From Firmicutes bacterium FC7 (GTDB lineage Bacteria; Bacillota; Clostridia; Tissierellales; Tissierellaceae), in assembly GCA_022760735.1 (NCBI GenBank), contig JAKELU010000012.1, forward strand, positions 1 to 63,591: a DNA stretch of 63,591 nt. The letters are read 5' to 3'. Every line of letters begins with the position of its first letter. Within the stretch, counting starts at the first letter, position 1. Of this stretch, positions 20,503 through 28,725 are shown piece by piece. The position numbers and the translations under genes are program-made. The notes beneath the pieces were generated by a model. It was not told the origin of the DNA. It saw only the letters and a list, made by a program, of their open reading frames with translations, and did not search any database.

Positions 20503-21558
20503 ATATTCTTGTATTTCCTCCCATAATTTTTTCTTTATATCGTTTACTCCATTATAATCAATACATTTCTTATATACTGATTCCATAAGAAAATGAGCTT
20601 CCTTAGCACCTGCTAGTCCTTCAATACCCTTTTCAACAAGACTATTAAGAAGATTATAGTCTTCTTTATTTGCACCATCATCATCAAAATATTCATCTAA
20701 ATCTATAGTAGTATATATATAATTTTTTGTTTCCTTTGTAGTAGAAATAATTGTATTTAATTCTTTAATAAATAGACTGTCAACCTTATCAGGAACTAAT
20801 GGATTATACATTATTTCAATATGATAGTTTCTGATAATTGCTTCCTCAGCTATTCTCTTTAAAAAAGTTGTTTTACCAGTACCTAATTCACCTTTTAAAT
20901 AATACCTATCTTTAACCCCATCAATAATTGTTGATGTATAATCAACAAATCCCTCAGGCGTGTATGCTGCTGAGAACAAGTGTCTTACTTTAATTCCACT
21001 TATATTTGTAATAATAGGTTCATTTGAGAAAATTCTCTCGATAGCATTCTTAGTTAATTTATTTACTCCATTGAAGTCAACTTTTGCTTTATTTGAACTT
21101 TCAATTTCATCATATATCGGTCTAGAACTCCTGAAAAGGTTAAAAGCTCTTCTATATGCATTTTTATTTATCTGTTTTGCCTCAAATAGCTCTGTTTTAT
21201 ATAGCTTTAATAGCTGACTGTCAATAAATTGACTTAAGTCTACAATTTTATCTATTAACCCTGGATGTATAGGGTCTATTATATGAGGTGCAGTTCCATC
21301 CACTATTCCAACCTTTAAATCAGCAATAACAATGCCATCAATGGAATTAGGATCAGATGGACAATGATGAAATTCTACATTATATCCTTCTTTGACTGCA
21401 TTCTCACCAATTTCCCTCATCAAAGAGGACTTCCCACCACCAGGCATACCCTTTAGGATGTAAAGCATATTTCTATCTAAATCGATAATATTATCATGAT
21501 AACTAACAAAACCTGCAGATGTATTTCCTCCTGGAAAAAATCTTCTAACATTTGCCAT
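20494..21558 (-). CDS. Tandem P-loop ATPase (PRK06851-like), function unknown
   Basis: A 354-residue protein with two nucleotide-binding loops: GMPGGGKSSLM near residues 37-47 and GELGTGKTTFLK near 225-236. Each is preceded by a similar entry segment (FFPGGNTSAGFVSYHDNII and FSAAYTPEGFVDYTSTII), which suggests an internal duplication. The second half has poor Walker B conservation. The family is widespread in Clostridia and Bacilli without a firm role; I do not assign one. The ATG has an AGGAGG site. It stands between gph and alaX and is probably a single-gene unit. Confidence 0.8.
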   Translation of the reverse strand: MANVRRFFPGGNTSAGFVSYHDNIIDLDRNMLYILKGMPGGGKSSLMREIGENAVKEGYNVEFHHCPSDPNSIDGIVIADLKVGIVDGTAPHIIDPIHPGLIDKIVDLSQFIDSQLLKLYKTELFEAKQINKNAYRRAFNLFRSSRPIYDEIESSNKAKVDFNGVNKLTKNAIERIFSNEPIITNISGIKVRHLFSAAYTPEGFVDYTSTIIDGVKDRYYLKGELGTGKTTFLKRIAEEAIIRNYHIEIMYNPLVPDKVDSLFIKELNTIISTTKETKNYIYTTIDLDEYFDDDGANKEDYNLLNSLVEKGIEGLAGAKEAHFLMESVYKKCIDYNGVNDIKKKLWEEIQEYKG

Positions 21559-21775
21559 ATAAACTCCTCCTAATTATTTATATTATAATCTATTCAAAAA
21601 TTTTTATAACGTGAGTTTTTGGAAGAGTAAATATGAAGCTAAATTGTTAATTTAAGATAAATACAAAATACCTTCTTTTTTGATAAAAAAATATATGAAC
21701 ATTTTCTTATTTTCATTATCTCAAACAATTCACATACTTTAATTCATTTGCTCTATAGCTATAATATTATTAAAA

Positions 21776-22426
21776 CTACAATAACCTTAATATCTCTTCT
21801 GGTTTTTCCACTATGTAAGTAGCGCCATATTTATTTAACTCTTCTCGGTCCCTAAATCCCCATAATACCCCTACACTATCTATACCTGCATTATTAGCTG
21901 TCTCAATATCAGTTTTTGTATCACCAATAAACAATACCTTATCCTTAGATATTCCCATTTCAGATATAATTTCTAAGGTAGTATATGGATCTGGTTTTTT
22001 AGGTACTCCTTCCCTCTCACCAGAGACTTTCTTAAATGCAATTTTACTAAAGAATTTATTTACTAACATATTGGTATATTCATCAATTTTATTTGAATTT
22101 ATGGCTAATAATATATCTCTGTTCATCAACTCATCTAGTAGCTCATTAATACCATCGTATGGTTTAGTCTTATCGAGATAGTTTTTATCATATATTTTGG
22201 AAAACAATTTAATTGTCTTTGAAATAGTTTCTTCATCTGCATTTTTAGGAAGACAATTAATCGCTAATCCTCTAAATCCTCCGCCTACCTTTAACTTATA
22301 TTCTTGTATTTTATACTTAGGATAACCCAATGTCTCAAGAACCTCATTCATGCTTTCTCCTATATCTTCAATAGTATCTAATAGAGTTCCATCTAAGTCA
22401 AAAATAATTCCTTTATATTTTGTCAT
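21776..22426 (-). CDS. HAD-family phosphatase, phosphoglycolate phosphatase-like
   Basis: A 216-residue HAD hydrolase of the PGP/beta-phosphoglucomutase branch. Motif I is IIFDLDGTLLDT (D11 as nucleophile, D13), a helical cap follows, motif II is LAINSNK, motif III KKPDP, and motif IV LFIGDTKTDIETA. 2-Phosphoglycolate is the likely substrate by family, but HAD specificity cannot be fixed from sequence alone. The ATG has a GAGGTGA site. It lies downstream of selC and its terminator. Confidence 0.85.
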   Translation of the reverse strand: MTKYKGIIFDLDGTLLDTIEDIGESMNEVLETLGYPKYKIQEYKLKVGGGFRGLAINCLPKNADEETISKTIKLFSKIYDKNYLDKTKPYDGINELLDELMNRDILLAINSNKIDEYTNMLVNKFFSKIAFKKVSGEREGVPKKPDPYTTLEIISEMGISKDKVLFIGDTKTDIETANNAGIDSVGVLWGFRDREELNKYGATYIVEKPEEILRLL

Positions 22427-22569
22427 CTATTTTCACCTCAACATTTTCTTGCTAAAGCTATTTCTTATAGTAAGTATATCATATATTCAATTAAATTTAT
22501 TTCTTAAGTATCGAATGTATCTCATGCAACTGAGATTCGGAGTATTAGAGAAATATCTCATGACAATAA

Positions 22570-22591
22570 AGACTAGGTAAACACCTAGTCT
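22570..22591. repeat. Intergenic inverted repeat upstream of the HAD gene
   Basis: A 9-bp stem (AGACTAGGT / ACCTAGTCT) with a 4-base AAAC loop. On the minus strand it is followed by TTTATTGT, a weak T tail. It could be a second terminator behind selC or an mRNA leader structure of the HAD gene. The rest of 22427-22676 shows nothing I can support. Confidence 0.5.
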
Positions 22592-22676
22592 CCTAATCCT
22601 ACTCCTATAAATCACCCATCAACTTTTAATATTATCTTTCTCTTTTTTTATTTCCTAAATAACTTATGTAGTATTG

Positions 22677-22698
22677 AAAAAAAGCGACCTAAGTCGCT
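22677..22698 (-). terminator. Terminator of tRNA-Sec
   Basis: On the minus strand AGCGAC, a TTAG loop, GTCGCT and six T residues, starting 10 bases after the CCA end of selC. Confidence 0.9.
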
Positions 22699-22707
22699 AA
22701 TTTACAA

Positions 22708-22804
22708 TGGCGGGAGTATGTGGGAATCGAACCCACCCAGGACGCTATTAACGCCCCGCGCTAGTTTTGAAGACTAGAGAGCCCACCAGAACTCATCTAC
22801 CCCC
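22708..22804 (-). tRNA. selC: tRNA-Sec (anticodon TCA)
   Basis: A 97-base tRNA including an encoded CCA, longer than any ordinary tRNA as expected for tRNA-Sec. The anticodon TCA (22768-22770 complement) sits in loop CTTCAAA on stem CTAGT/ACTAG. The T arm GTGGG-TTCGATT-CCCAC, a long extra arm (GCGGGGCG... region) and a long acceptor stem (GGGGGTAG with ATACTCCC, one mismatch at its base) are visible. It is charged with serine, converted by SelA and delivered to UGA by SelB. It lies beside selB, selA and selD. Confidence 0.96.
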
Positions 22805-22819
22805 TTACATACAAACTTC

Positions 22820-22848
22820 ATTATACATTAATTTGAGAAAAATATCAA
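22820..22848 (-). promoter_or_regulatory. Promoter of selC
   Basis: On the minus strand TTGATA (22843-22848 complement), 17 bases, TATAAT (22820-22825 complement), placing the start site about 8 bases before the tRNA 5' end. It lies right after the response regulator stop codon. Confidence 0.75.
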
Positions 22849-22852
22849 TTAT

Positions 22853-23542
22853 TTATTTTTCTCTAAAATAATAACCAACACCCCATTTTGTAAGTATGTA
22901 CTCCGCCTCCTTAGGATCTCTTTCAATTTTCTCTCTGATTCTCCTAATGTGAACATCTACAGTCCTTAAATCCCCATAATAGGCATATCCCCATACTTTT
23001 TCAAGAAGCTCTTCACGTGAAAAAACTTTCCCTGGATTCGATGCTAAGACGTATAGCAAGTCAAACTCCTTTCCAGTTAAATTTATATTCCTATCTTCCG
23101 ATATGACTTTTCTGCCCAAAGTATTAATTGAAAAGTCTTTAGTTTCTATTAGAGTGTTAGCTTGATCATTATTTTTGTTGTTTACCCTTCTAAGTATAGC
23201 CTTTATCCTAGCTTTTAATTCAAGTATATTGAATGGTTTTACCAAATAATCATCAGCACCATATTCTAATGCCAAAATTTTCTTAATATCATCATTTATT
23301 TCAGAAAGAAATATAATAGGAACCTGTGAGAGGTTTCTAATATTTTGACATATTGTAAGTCCATTCATATCAGGAATTTCTAGCTCTATTAAAACCAATT
23401 CATAAATTTTATTTTCTACTTTTTCGATAGCATCTTTGCCTGAAGTACTTATATCAATTAGGTAACCATCCTGCTCTAAACTATATTTAAGTCCTTTAAC
23501 AAAGGACTTATCAGTATCTATTATTAATATCTTACCGCTCAT
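22853..23542 (-). CDS. Orphan OmpR/PhoB-type response regulator with atypical receiver
   Basis: A 229-residue protein with an N-terminal receiver domain (about 1-120) and a C-terminal winged helix (about 130-229, with RTVDVHIRRIREKIE and GVGYYF). The receiver keeps K102 (LVKPF) and S80 (FLS). The phosphoacceptor position is E53 (LVLIELEIPDMNG) instead of Asp, and the acidic pair is D9-T10 rather than two acidic residues. Normal phosphorylation is therefore unlikely; Glu can mimic the phosphorylated state. No histidine kinase gene is nearby. It lies 17 bases after selB and just before selC. Start is ATG 23542 (GAGGTGA site). Confidence 0.9.
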   Translation of the reverse strand: MSGKILIIDTDKSFVKGLKYSLEQDGYLIDISTSGKDAIEKVENKIYELVLIELEIPDMNGLTICQNIRNLSQVPIIFLSEINDDIKKILALEYGADDYLVKPFNILELKARIKAILRRVNNKNNDQANTLIETKDFSINTLGRKVISEDRNINLTGKEFDLLYVLASNPGKVFSREELLEKVWGYAYYGDLRTVDVHIRRIREKIERDPKEAEYILTKWGVGYYFREK

Positions 23543-23558
23543 CAAATCACCTCAAAAG

Positions 23559-25469
23559 CTAATTTGTCAATGTCCTTCTTTCACCATCTCTTCTAGTAAT
23601 TTTAAATTGATCAAATAATTCCAAGAGACCTAATGCTATCTTTCTATTTGTACCTAAAATGTCTCTATACTCACCAATCGTTATACCACCATTTTTATGA
23701 ATAAAATCCTTTAACAACTCTACAGCCTTGTTGTAACTGCTAGCAAGAATAAATATATCTTCATTAATTTTTACTAATGTTCCATCATTAATTAAAGCAT
23801 TTATAACTTCCTCTATTTCTTCTTTAGTTGAGTTTAAATTAGCTGCAAGATCATCCTTTCGAGGTGGTAGATATTCAGCGGCTCTAAGCTTCTCTATAAT
23901 TAGATTCTTTATTTTAAGTTGATCATTTGAATAATTTATTTTAAACTCTCTCAGCTTAACCAAATCATTTACCTGCTCTATTAACCCCTGATCAAACAAT
24001 AGCTGTAGAATTTGATCAGCTACTTTTGGTTTTGCTTTATTTAACACCCTGCTTCTTAATTCCTCTTTTGGAATACCATTTCTTAAAGGAAACTTATTAT
24101 GGTAAAGCATCACTTCATTTATAATCGAATCTTTAATTTTATTAAAAAATGTTACATGTATTGGATATACTTCTTTTGAAGAGGTTAATAATATTACTTT
24201 GTTTGCATCAACCAATTTTTCAATATCTTGAATTACAGCATCTTCTAGCATAGATGTTTCCTTTGAAATCTCTTTAACTGAAATAAAATCCTTACTTTTT
24301 TCCTGCAGTATTTTTTCCAATATTTCCTCAGAATTACCCGACTCCTTAACTATTAATTCCTCAATCACCTTATTATCAAATCTCTTTCTTTTTACTGCAT
24401 TTGGTTCTAATACTTCACCCCCACCAATAGTGAATACAGGTGAATAAAATCTTAGAATAAATTTATCCCTTCTTTTACAAACAATTGGTTCCTCAAGTCT
24501 TAATTGGGCATATGCCTCTTCTCCTGGATTTAACTCATCTCTATCTAATAATACAATTCTACATAGTACTTCTTTAGCACCAATATAAAGATGTAATCTT
24601 GTCCTATTTTCAATTATCCTATCTATTGATTTAAGAAGTTTCACCTTTACATCAAGGATCATAGTCTCCTTCATAGAATTTACTGGAGCAATTACAGAGC
24701 CTCTACTTACATCTTCTTTCCTAACACCTGTAATATTTATGGCTACTCTCTGTCCTCCAAAAGCTACCTCTGCGTCTTCGTCATGTACCTGAAGAGTTCT
24801 TATTCTAGATTTTATACCATTAGGGAAAATTTCAATTTCATCACCTATTTTAAATTGGCCAGATAAAAGCGTTCCTGTAACGACAGTTCCAAAACCAGAT
24901 ACAGTAAATACCCTGTCTACAGGTAATCTAGGCATACTATTTAAATCACGTTCATCTAGTTGATTTGAATATGATTCTATTAATTCAATTAAATAATTAA
25001 TTCCTTTTTTAGTAGTTGATGACACTTTTATTATATCACTACTTTCAAGGAATGTACCCTTTATCTCTTTCCTTATATCATCTTCTATTAATTCTAACCA
25101 CTCTTCATCTACTAAATCCGTTTTTGTTATTACTACTATGCCTTTTTTTATTCCTAATATATCCAATATTGCCAAATGCTCTTGTGTTTGTGGCATAATC
25201 CCCTCATCAGCAGCAACTACCAATAATACTATATCTATACCAAATATACCAGCAAGCATATTTTTTATAAATTTTTCGTGCCCAGGTACGTCTACAATCC
25301 CTGCTCTTTTTCCACTTGGTAAATCAAAATATGTAAAACCTAAATCTATAGATATCCCTCTTTTTTGCTCCTCTTTTAATCTATCAGTATTTCTACCAGT
25401 TAAAGCTTTTATAAGAGTTGTCTTTCCATGATCTATATGCCCAGCAGTGCCAATAATTACATGCTTCAT
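23559..25469 (-). CDS. selB: Selenocysteine-specific elongation factor
   Basis: A 636-residue translational GTPase that brings Sec-tRNA-Sec to in-frame UGA codons marked by a SECIS hairpin. The G domain holds GTAGHIDHGKTTL, VDVPGHEKF and VITKTDLVD. EF-Tu-like domains II and III follow, then winged-helix repeats at the C-terminus (about 370-636) that bind SECIS RNA. The ATG at 25469 shares a base with the selA stop (TAATG), a sign of translational coupling. AAGGAGTG lies upstream. Confidence 0.97.
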   Translation of the reverse strand: MKHVIIGTAGHIDHGKTTLIKALTGRNTDRLKEEQKRGISIDLGFTYFDLPSGKRAGIVDVPGHEKFIKNMLAGIFGIDIVLLVVAADEGIMPQTQEHLAILDILGIKKGIVVITKTDLVDEEWLELIEDDIRKEIKGTFLESSDIIKVSSTTKKGINYLIELIESYSNQLDERDLNSMPRLPVDRVFTVSGFGTVVTGTLLSGQFKIGDEIEIFPNGIKSRIRTLQVHDEDAEVAFGGQRVAINITGVRKEDVSRGSVIAPVNSMKETMILDVKVKLLKSIDRIIENRTRLHLYIGAKEVLCRIVLLDRDELNPGEEAYAQLRLEEPIVCKRRDKFILRFYSPVFTIGGGEVLEPNAVKRKRFDNKVIEELIVKESGNSEEILEKILQEKSKDFISVKEISKETSMLEDAVIQDIEKLVDANKVILLTSSKEVYPIHVTFFNKIKDSIINEVMLYHNKFPLRNGIPKEELRSRVLNKAKPKVADQILQLLFDQGLIEQVNDLVKLREFKINYSNDQLKIKNLIIEKLRAAEYLPPRKDDLAANLNSTKEEIEEVINALINDGTLVKINEDIFILASSYNKAVELLKDFIHKNGGITIGEYRDILGTNRKIALGLLELFDQFKITRRDGERRTLTN

Positions 25470-26884
25470 TAAATACACTCCTTGAAAAGTTTAAGGACAG
25501 TCTTTATACCATCTGCAATAATAAAGATCTCATCATCATTTATTGTCCTTAAATCAAAATATATTCTGTCTTTATATACTCTAGCTATTATTGGAACTTC
25601 ATAATCCCTTAACATTCTTTCAAAAGTTTGAATACTCTTTCCTTTCAGAGAAATTACAATACATTTTGTAGGAATTTTTTCTAATGGTAAAGAACCTCCT
25701 CCTACTTCTGAAAAATCGTCTTCTATTGTTATATCAACTATATTTGAATAGTCATATATTAAATTTCTTAAGGTTTCTGCCTTTTTATTAATAATATCTA
25801 TTGATTCTGTTAACATCCTCATAGTAGGTATTTCCTTAACTGCCCAGTTTTCATCTAAATAAAACCTTAATGTTCCTTCCAATGCTGCTAAAGTGAACTT
25901 ATCCACCCTAAAAGCCCTAGTTAATGGATTCTTTTTCATAGCATCTATATATTTTTTCTTCCCAACTATAATTCCAGCCTGAGGTCCACCCAGCAATTTG
26001 TCACCACTAAAGGTAACAATATCAACCCCCCTGCTCAAAGCATCTTGAACAGTTGGCTCATATTCAAGGCCATATTTTGATAAATCAATTAATACACCAC
26101 TACCTAAATCTTCGATAACTGGAATATTGTATTGTGTTTTTAATTTGATTAGCTCTTCTGAGCTAACTGATGATGTAAATCCTAGAATCCTATAATTAGA
26201 AGTATGAACCTTTAATAATGCTGCTGTATTCTCATTTATTGCATTTTCATAATCATATAAATGAGTTTTATTCGTGGTACCAACCTCTACTAAGTTAGCA
26301 CCGCTCTGTATCATTACATCAGGTATCCTGAAAGAACCACCTATTTCAATTAACTCACCCCTTGAGACAATAACCTCTTTATCCTTTGCAATCGTATTTA
26401 GAGTAAGTAAGACTGCAGCAGCATTGTTATTTACAACCATTGCTGCTTCTGATCCCGTACATTTTGTTATTAATTCTTCTACATGGCTATATCTAGATCC
26501 TCTTATACCATTTGCTAAATCAAATTCTAAATTTGAATAGTGAGTTACTACTTCTTTAATATGGTCCATTATTTTATCATTTATAATTGATCTTCCTAAG
26601 TTTGTATGGATTACTACGCCGGTAGCATTTATAACTCTTCTTAGTTTATATAGGTTTTTTACTTTTACCCTCTGAACTATATTGTTCTCTACATTTGGTA
26701 ATATATCTAAAAACTCTTCTTCACTTATATTATTTCTTATTTTATCTCTTAACAGTTCTATTTCTTCTCTTATGGCTTCTAAAACCAATTGTCTAGGATG
26801 ACTTAATACTAGCTCTTCAATAGTAACTCTTCCTAGTAATTCATCAACCTTTGGTAATAGTTTAAAAAGATTCTTTTTTCCCAT
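25469..26884 (-). CDS. selA: L-seryl-tRNA(Sec) selenium transferase
   Basis: A 471-residue PLP enzyme that converts Ser-tRNA-Sec to Sec-tRNA-Sec using selenophosphate. The PLP lysine is in TFSGDKLLGGPQAG. Other SelA motifs are NATGVVIHTNLGR near residue 88, VNNNAAAVLL, and the N-terminal helical tRNA-Sec-binding region. ATG 26884 is preferred (AAGGA site 8 bases upstream) over one 9 bases earlier. It sits between selD and selB with a stop/start overlap on the selB side. Confidence 0.97.
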   Translation of the reverse strand: MGKKNLFKLLPKVDELLGRVTIEELVLSHPRQLVLEAIREEIELLRDKIRNNISEEEFLDILPNVENNIVQRVKVKNLYKLRRVINATGVVIHTNLGRSIINDKIMDHIKEVVTHYSNLEFDLANGIRGSRYSHVEELITKCTGSEAAMVVNNNAAAVLLTLNTIAKDKEVIVSRGELIEIGGSFRIPDVMIQSGANLVEVGTTNKTHLYDYENAINENTAALLKVHTSNYRILGFTSSVSSEELIKLKTQYNIPVIEDLGSGVLIDLSKYGLEYEPTVQDALSRGVDIVTFSGDKLLGGPQAGIIVGKKKYIDAMKKNPLTRAFRVDKFTLAALEGTLRFYLDENWAVKEIPTMRMLTESIDIINKKAETLRNLIYDYSNIVDITIEDDFSEVGGGSLPLEKIPTKCIVISLKGKSIQTFERMLRDYEVPIIARVYKDRIYFDLRTINDDEIFIIADGIKTVLKLFKECI

Positions 26885-26901
26885 AGCACCCATCCTTGTT
26901 T

Positions 26902-27930
26902 TTATTCTACTATTAGAGGAAACTCACCTTCTTCTAATACTTCTCCTATTATGGCGTATTCAGTAGGTGATTTTTCTAACTCTTTAAGTAATTGAGGAGC
27001 TTTTTCTTTTTCAACGGATATTAATAACCCTCCAGATGTCTGTGGATCGAATAATATATCTTCTATATCTTTCTCTATTTTGTTTTTGAAACATATTTTG
27101 CCACCAATATGATTCCTATTGGAATATGCCCCTGCTGGTATTAACCCCATTTTTGCAAATTCAGTTGCTCCCTTTATAATAGGAACTTTACCTGAATCTA
27201 TTTTAATGGTTACAGAGCTTCCTTCTGCCATCTCTAATGCATGGCCTAAAAGACCAAATCCAGTTATATCCGTAACACTATGTACTCCACCTACTTTATC
27301 TATCGCCTCTTTACCAAATCTATTTAATGTGGTCATCACTTTTACTGCATATTCATAGACTTCTTTACCAGCTAAATCAGCTTTAATGGCAGTATTTATA
27401 ATACCTAAACCTAAAGGTTTAGTTAAAACCAATACATCAGAAACTTTTGCATTACTATTACTTAATACTTTATTTGGATGTACAAACCCAGATACAGATA
27501 ATCCATATTTTGGTTCATCATCGGAAACTGTATGTCCTCCTACTAGTATTGCGCCTGCTTCTGAAACCTTGTCTGCCCCCCCTCTTAAAATTTCTGCTAA
27601 GATTCTTGGGTTTAGGCAATTCGGAAAACACACAATATTCATAGCTAATTTGGGTTCTCCCCCCATAGCATAAACATCACTAAGGGAATTAGCTGCTGCT
27701 ATTTGTCCAAAGATATAAGGATCATCGACAACCGGTGTAAAAAAATCTAAGGTTTGAATTAATGCTATATTATCATTTATCTTATATACTGCAGCATCAT
27801 CCGATGTATCAAAACCAACCATTAGATTGACGTCTGTCATTTTTGGTAAGTGACACAAGACCTGTGTCAATATATCGGGACCGATTTTTGCCGCTCAACC
27901 AGAGCTCTTAGTCAACTGTGTTAATCTCAT
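26902..27930 (-). CDS. selD: Selenide, water dikinase containing selenocysteine (UGA at codon 12)
   Basis: Makes selenophosphate from selenide and ATP. The reading frame crosses an in-frame TGA (27895-27897 complement): [20 protein letters not shown], which matches the SelD active-site region where the residue is Cys or Sec. It then continues [13 protein letters not shown], with [25 protein letters not shown] and [10 protein letters not shown]. Total length is 342 residues. The ATG at 27930 is used; TTG at 27936 is better spaced (8 bases) from AAAGGAGGGG and may be the true start, adding two residues. A SECIS-like hairpin follows the UGA. A conventional ORF call would start after the UGA and lose the active site. 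Confidence 0.96.
27852..27868 (-). promoter_or_regulatory. Bacterial SECIS hairpin in selD
   Basis: In the selD mRNA GACACA-GGUCU-UGUGUC forms a 6-bp stem with a 5-base loop. The loop starts about 32 bases after the UGA, within the known spacing range for bacterial SECIS. The GGUCU loop is the same as that of the well-studied E. coli fdhF SECIS. It lies inside the coding region, as usual in bacteria, and would recruit SelB. Confidence 0.85.
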
Positions 27931-27950
27931 ATCCAAATTGAACCCCTCCT

Positions 27951-28589
27951 TTACTTTACAGTAATCAGTTCTTTAATTCCTTCATATTTCTTTTCACCAA
28001 TACCTGATACATTTAGTATATCTTCTATTGTCCTAAATGGATTAGTTGCTCTATATTCAATAATCCTATCTGCAATAACATCCCCTATTCCAGGTAAAGA
28101 TACAAGTTCACTTTTTGAGCAAGTATTGATATTTATTTTACCATCATTGACACTTATATTTGAAGTAGTTATATAATTTACATCGTTAGTTTCTAATATA
28201 TTCTCCCCAGTTTTTGGAATATATATCTTTTCTTCATCTACTAGCTTTTTAGCTAAATTAATCCTATCTAAGTCTGCGTCTTTTGTTAAACCCCCTGCTA
28301 ATTTAACTGCATCATCGACTCTATCTCCATTTACCAACTCATATACTCCCGGAAAGTAAACCTGTCCACTAATATGTACCATTATTATTGAATCTTCTAT
28401 ATCTTCTATATCTTCTATATCATCAAGTTCACTATTATCTTCAGTCTCAACAACATTGCCAACAGTATTTTGTACTATATCCTCTACTGTTTTCTTATTC
28501 AAAATTACATACTTGAAACCTAGGGATAAAGTAATTAGGAAAACTAATACTAGTATAACGATTTGTTGTTTTTTTGTAAAGTCATCCAT
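27951..28589 (-). CDS. comEA: Competence protein ComEA, DNA receptor
   Basis: A 212-residue membrane-anchored protein. One N-terminal hydrophobic segment (about 9-27) is followed by a linker with an acidic repeat (DIEDIEDIED). A SLBB-type domain comes next (IMVHISGQVYFPGVYELVNGDRV), then a C-terminal double helix-hairpin-helix (INTCSKSELVSLPGIGDVIADRIIEYR) that binds DNA. It delivers DNA to ComEC. ATG 28589 has AGGAGG upstream. Here it is followed by selD rather than comEB/comEC. Confidence 0.94.
   Translation of the reverse strand: MDDFTKKQQIVILVLVFLITLSLGFKYVILNKKTVEDIVQNTVGNVVETEDNSELDDIEDIEDIEDSIIMVHISGQVYFPGVYELVNGDRVDDAVKLAGGLTKDADLDRINLAKKLVDEEKIYIPKTGENILETNDVNYITTSNISVNDGKININTCSKSELVSLPGIGDVIADRIIEYRATNPFRTIEDILNVSGIGEKKYEGIKELITVK
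28392..28418. repeat. 9-bp tandem repeat (three copies) in comEA
   Basis: Three exact copies of TCTTCTATA on the plus strand encode the EDI repeats of the ComEA linker. Because the unit is 9 bases, gain or loss of a copy would change the linker by three residues without a frameshift. Confidence 0.8.
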
Positions 28590-28664
28590 ATGGTTACCTC
28601 CTAATTGTATTCTTATAAATGCAAGCACCTTTATTAATGCTTAATTAATAATTCGACTATTTTG

Positions 28665-28693
28665 TTGGAATTCCTTCTTTTTTTTGTTATAAT
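28665..28693 (+). promoter_or_regulatory. Promoter for the D-Ala-D-Ala carboxypeptidase gene
   Basis: TTGGAA (28665-28670) and TATAAT (28688-28693) with a 17-base spacer, about 32 bases before the TTG start codon. Confidence 0.7.
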
Positions 28694-28725
28694 CAATTTA
28701 TTACTGTATGTAAGGTGGTGATAAT

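Noticed and set aside
22350-22580. 76-codon plus-strand frame upstream of the HAD gene
   Set aside because: It is half antisense to the HAD gene, has no binding site, and runs through the intergenic hairpin.
26902-27870. selD as a gene truncated at its 5' end
   Set aside because: The missing N-terminus is present in the same frame beyond a UGA with a SECIS hairpin, and selA, selB and selC are adjacent.
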